The notes under the pieces were generated by a model. It was not told the DNA's origin. It was given only the letters and a program-made list of their open reading frames with translations, and did no database searches. Shown here piece by piece: positions 63,696-64,000 of a DNA stretch of 64,000 nt. A program made the translations under genes and the position numbers. The first letter of the stretch is position 1. The number at the start of each line of letters is the position of its first letter. Origin of the DNA: Brevundimonas sp. SORGH_AS_0993 (GTDB lineage Bacteria; Pseudomonadota; Alphaproteobacteria; Caulobacterales; Caulobacteraceae); the NCBI RefSeq assembly GCF_030818545.1, contig NZ_JAUTAH010000001.1:2237001-2301000 (forward strand), in the 5' to 3' direction.

Positions 63696-64000
63696 TCAGG
63701 CGGCTACGCGCGGTCCCCAGTAGGGGAAGGGGTCGTCGAACCTGGCCCAGCCCTTGGGGCCGCGCTCCATCTCGAACCGGGTCAGAAGGGCTGCGTCGAA
63801 CATCGAGGTCAGCAGGTCGCGGTTCATGTCCTTGCCGATCAGCACGATCTCCTGCCGCCGGTCTCCATAGGGGCGGCGCCAAACCGCCTCGATCGACTTC
63901 AGCCAGTCCGCGTCGTCGTCGGGCCAGCGGTCGCGCGGCGCGGAGGCCCACCACAGGCCGCCCCACTCATGTTCGGTCACGGCGCCGGCCTGGCTCCAGG
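63696..64000 (-). CDS. CobW-family GTPase/zinc chaperone, C-terminal fragment
   Basis: About 100 residues at the C-terminus; the rest lies beyond the window. WSQAGAVTEHEWGGLWWASA is the start of the CobW C-terminal domain, followed by RDRWPDDDADWLKSIEAVWR, RRQEIVLIGKDMNRDLLTSM and ending DDPFPYWGPRVAA. COG0523 proteins are G3E GTPases that insert or deliver metals such as zinc. An in-frame GTG at 63980 is not the start, because the domain continues upstream. GTPase motifs are not visible here. Confidence 0.85.
   Translation of the reverse strand, partial: WSQAGAVTEHEWGGLWWASAPRDRWPDDDADWLKSIEAVWRRPYGDRRQEIVLIGKDMNRDLLTSMFDAALLTRFEMERGPKGWARFDDPFPYWGPRVAA

Overview
The window is high-GC chromosomal DNA of an alphaproteobacterium of the order Caulobacterales, most probably Brevundimonas or a close relative. 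The evidence is a DivL orthologue with the diagnostic Tyr in place of the phospho-accepting His (minus strand, 43993-46323), a ShkA-like hybrid kinase with a degenerate receiver and a DDR linker (14863-16416), a perfect CtrA box (49455-49470), a CC0125/CC1285-type lipoprotein, and codon use at very high GC. The genus is inference. About 68 genes are packed with no gap above 300 bases. I saw no tRNA, rRNA, CRISPR array, prophage, insertion sequence or replication origin.

Layout. 1-5261: nusA (5' end outside the window), ylxR-like and infB, closed by a strong terminator. 5455-10681: secreted DUF2141 protein with a carotenoid oxygenase, acyltransferase, CHAP protein, tryptophan 2,3-dioxygenase and a four-helix-bundle protein. 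10741-12369 (minus): zinc-ribbon protein, trmD and rplS. 12517-14822: entericidin, YidB-like protein and an AmpG-type permease. 14863-21250 (minus): ShkA-like kinase, yifB/comM, gshB, Trm112-like, LON-domain protein and a thioredoxin-TPR protein, with 30-bp palindromic repeats in the gaps. 21548-23020: a lower-GC divergent NmrA/HxlR pair. 23133-27559: ProXp-like deacylase, DUF6065-like protein, lipoprotein, LysE exporter, two related secreted proteins and a small TonB-like protein.

27610-40033: obgE, an AI-2E-family permease (minus), then a long plus-strand run: HerA-like ATPase, NifU-type scaffold, two HTH regulators, tsaB-rimI, fur, miaB-phoH-ybeY-lnt and a third HTH regulator. 40030-49725: GreA/GreB-type factor, flavoprotein, M28 peptidase, small secreted protein, DivL, minimal zinc protease, MarC, pyrF, a Pro/Val-repeat secreted protein behind the CtrA box, and an SDHAF4-type protein. 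49833-60038: htpX, a frameshifted M28 peptidase, thiolase, TrhA/PAQR protein, phaR with a coupled small gene, a membrane protein, HMG-CoA lyase coupled to an ArnT-type glycosyltransferase, and a frameshifted GT2 glycosyltransferase. 60193-62461: groES-groEL behind a degenerate CIRCE element. 62595-64000: a second DUF2141 protein, a glycine-zipper protein and the C-terminus of a CobW-family GTPase.

How they work together. Most genes are core functions: translation and its fidelity (nusA, infB, rplS, trmD, miaB, tsaB, ybeY), envelope maintenance (lnt, AmpG-like, htpX) and protein folding (groESL, thioredoxin-TPR). Two cell-cycle regulators, DivL and the ShkA-like kinase, and one CtrA target site tie the region to the Caulobacter-type asymmetric cell cycle. 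Thiolase and PhaR point to polyhydroxyalkanoate metabolism.

I found no clearly new multi-gene system. The most unusual signals are a 30-bp palindromic repeat family, one divergent pair of which seems to be translated as a duplicated 16-residue tail of MiaB; a CtrA box in front of a 41-residue Pro/Val repeat protein; a 30-bp inverted repeat between groES and groEL; and two genes broken by one extra base in short G or C runs.
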